A stretch of 12,516 nt of DNA from JAHIGH01 sp964564035 (lineage in GTDB: Bacteria; Patescibacteriota; Microgenomatia; Levybacterales; UBA12049), in assembly GCA_964564035.1 (NCBI GenBank), contig CAZLZN010000030.1, positions 1-12,516 of the forward strand, read 5' to 3'. The notes under the pieces were generated by a model. That model did no database searches. It had not been told where the DNA came from and saw only the letters and a program-made list of their open reading frames with translations. Positions 12,466 to 12,516 of this stretch are shown here, in pieces. A program made the translations under genes and the position numbers. Positions within the stretch are counted from its first letter, which is position 1. Every line of letters starts with the position of its first letter.

Positions 12466-12516
12466 TACTTAATACTTAATACTTAATACTTAATACTTAA
12501 TACTTAATACTTAATA
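12466..12516. repeat. Heptamer array F (TACTTAA), right flank, runs off the window
   Basis: Seven perfect TACTTAA units (12466-12514) plus two bases, continuing to the window end. It is the reverse complement, in rotated phase, of array E. The true length is unknown. Confidence 0.9.

Overview
The window looks like part of a small bacterial genome of the Candidate Phyla Radiation (Patescibacteria), probably the Microgenomates group. This is inferred from gene style, not from a marker gene. The signs are surface proteins with one N-terminal membrane anchor followed by R-S-R-A-like residues, a Pro/Thr linker, cohesin and dockerin modules, a four-helix-bundle (S23/Avd-family) ORF, almost no Shine-Dalgarno sequences, and TGA used as a normal stop (tmk, the second dcd-like gene, thyA), which argues against Gracilibacteria/Absconditabacteria. 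No rRNA, tRNA or CRISPR array was found.

Layout. (1) 42-2623, plus strand: a GlcD-type FAD-linked oxidase and a protein carrying the metal-site motifs of zeta-class (cadmium) carbonic anhydrase. (2) 2659-8981, minus strand: five exported or membrane-anchored proteins. In transcription order these are a jelly-roll carbohydrate-binding-like protein with a C-terminal membrane helix; a cohesin/X-module/dockerin protein; a VWA/SdrD-B-like/Pro-Thr linker/X-module/dockerin protein; a second cohesin/X-module/dockerin protein whose signal anchor is split off by a frameshift in a run of nine Ts; and a short anchored cohesin. Together they could form a small cohesin-dockerin assembly on the cell surface. 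(3) 9068-12007, plus strand: a compact dTTP cluster of dCTP deaminase, dTMP kinase, a second dCTP deaminase/dUTPase-fold protein with altered active-site positions, and thymidylate synthase. (4) 12023-12516: a four-helix-bundle ORF flanked by inverted arrays of a 7-bp repeat; the window ends inside the right array.

Two patterns cut across the genes. First, at four starts (42, 8981, 9068, 10401) a -35/-10 promoter sits so that the predicted transcription start is the A of the ATG, which suggests leaderless mRNAs. Two more (1844, 8123) have a -10 that leaves a leader of only about 7 nt. Second, at least six short degenerate tandem arrays, all with a 7-bp period, occur in or beside gene borders (4949-4983, 9648-9682, 10944-10978, 11314-11341, 12023-12057, 12466-12516). 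They fall into three sequence families, each present in both orientations, and one lies inside the thyA coding sequence.

The 4463-4979 stretch has no convincing gene. It holds a degenerate REP-like palindromic repeat, a weak terminator and one heptamer array.
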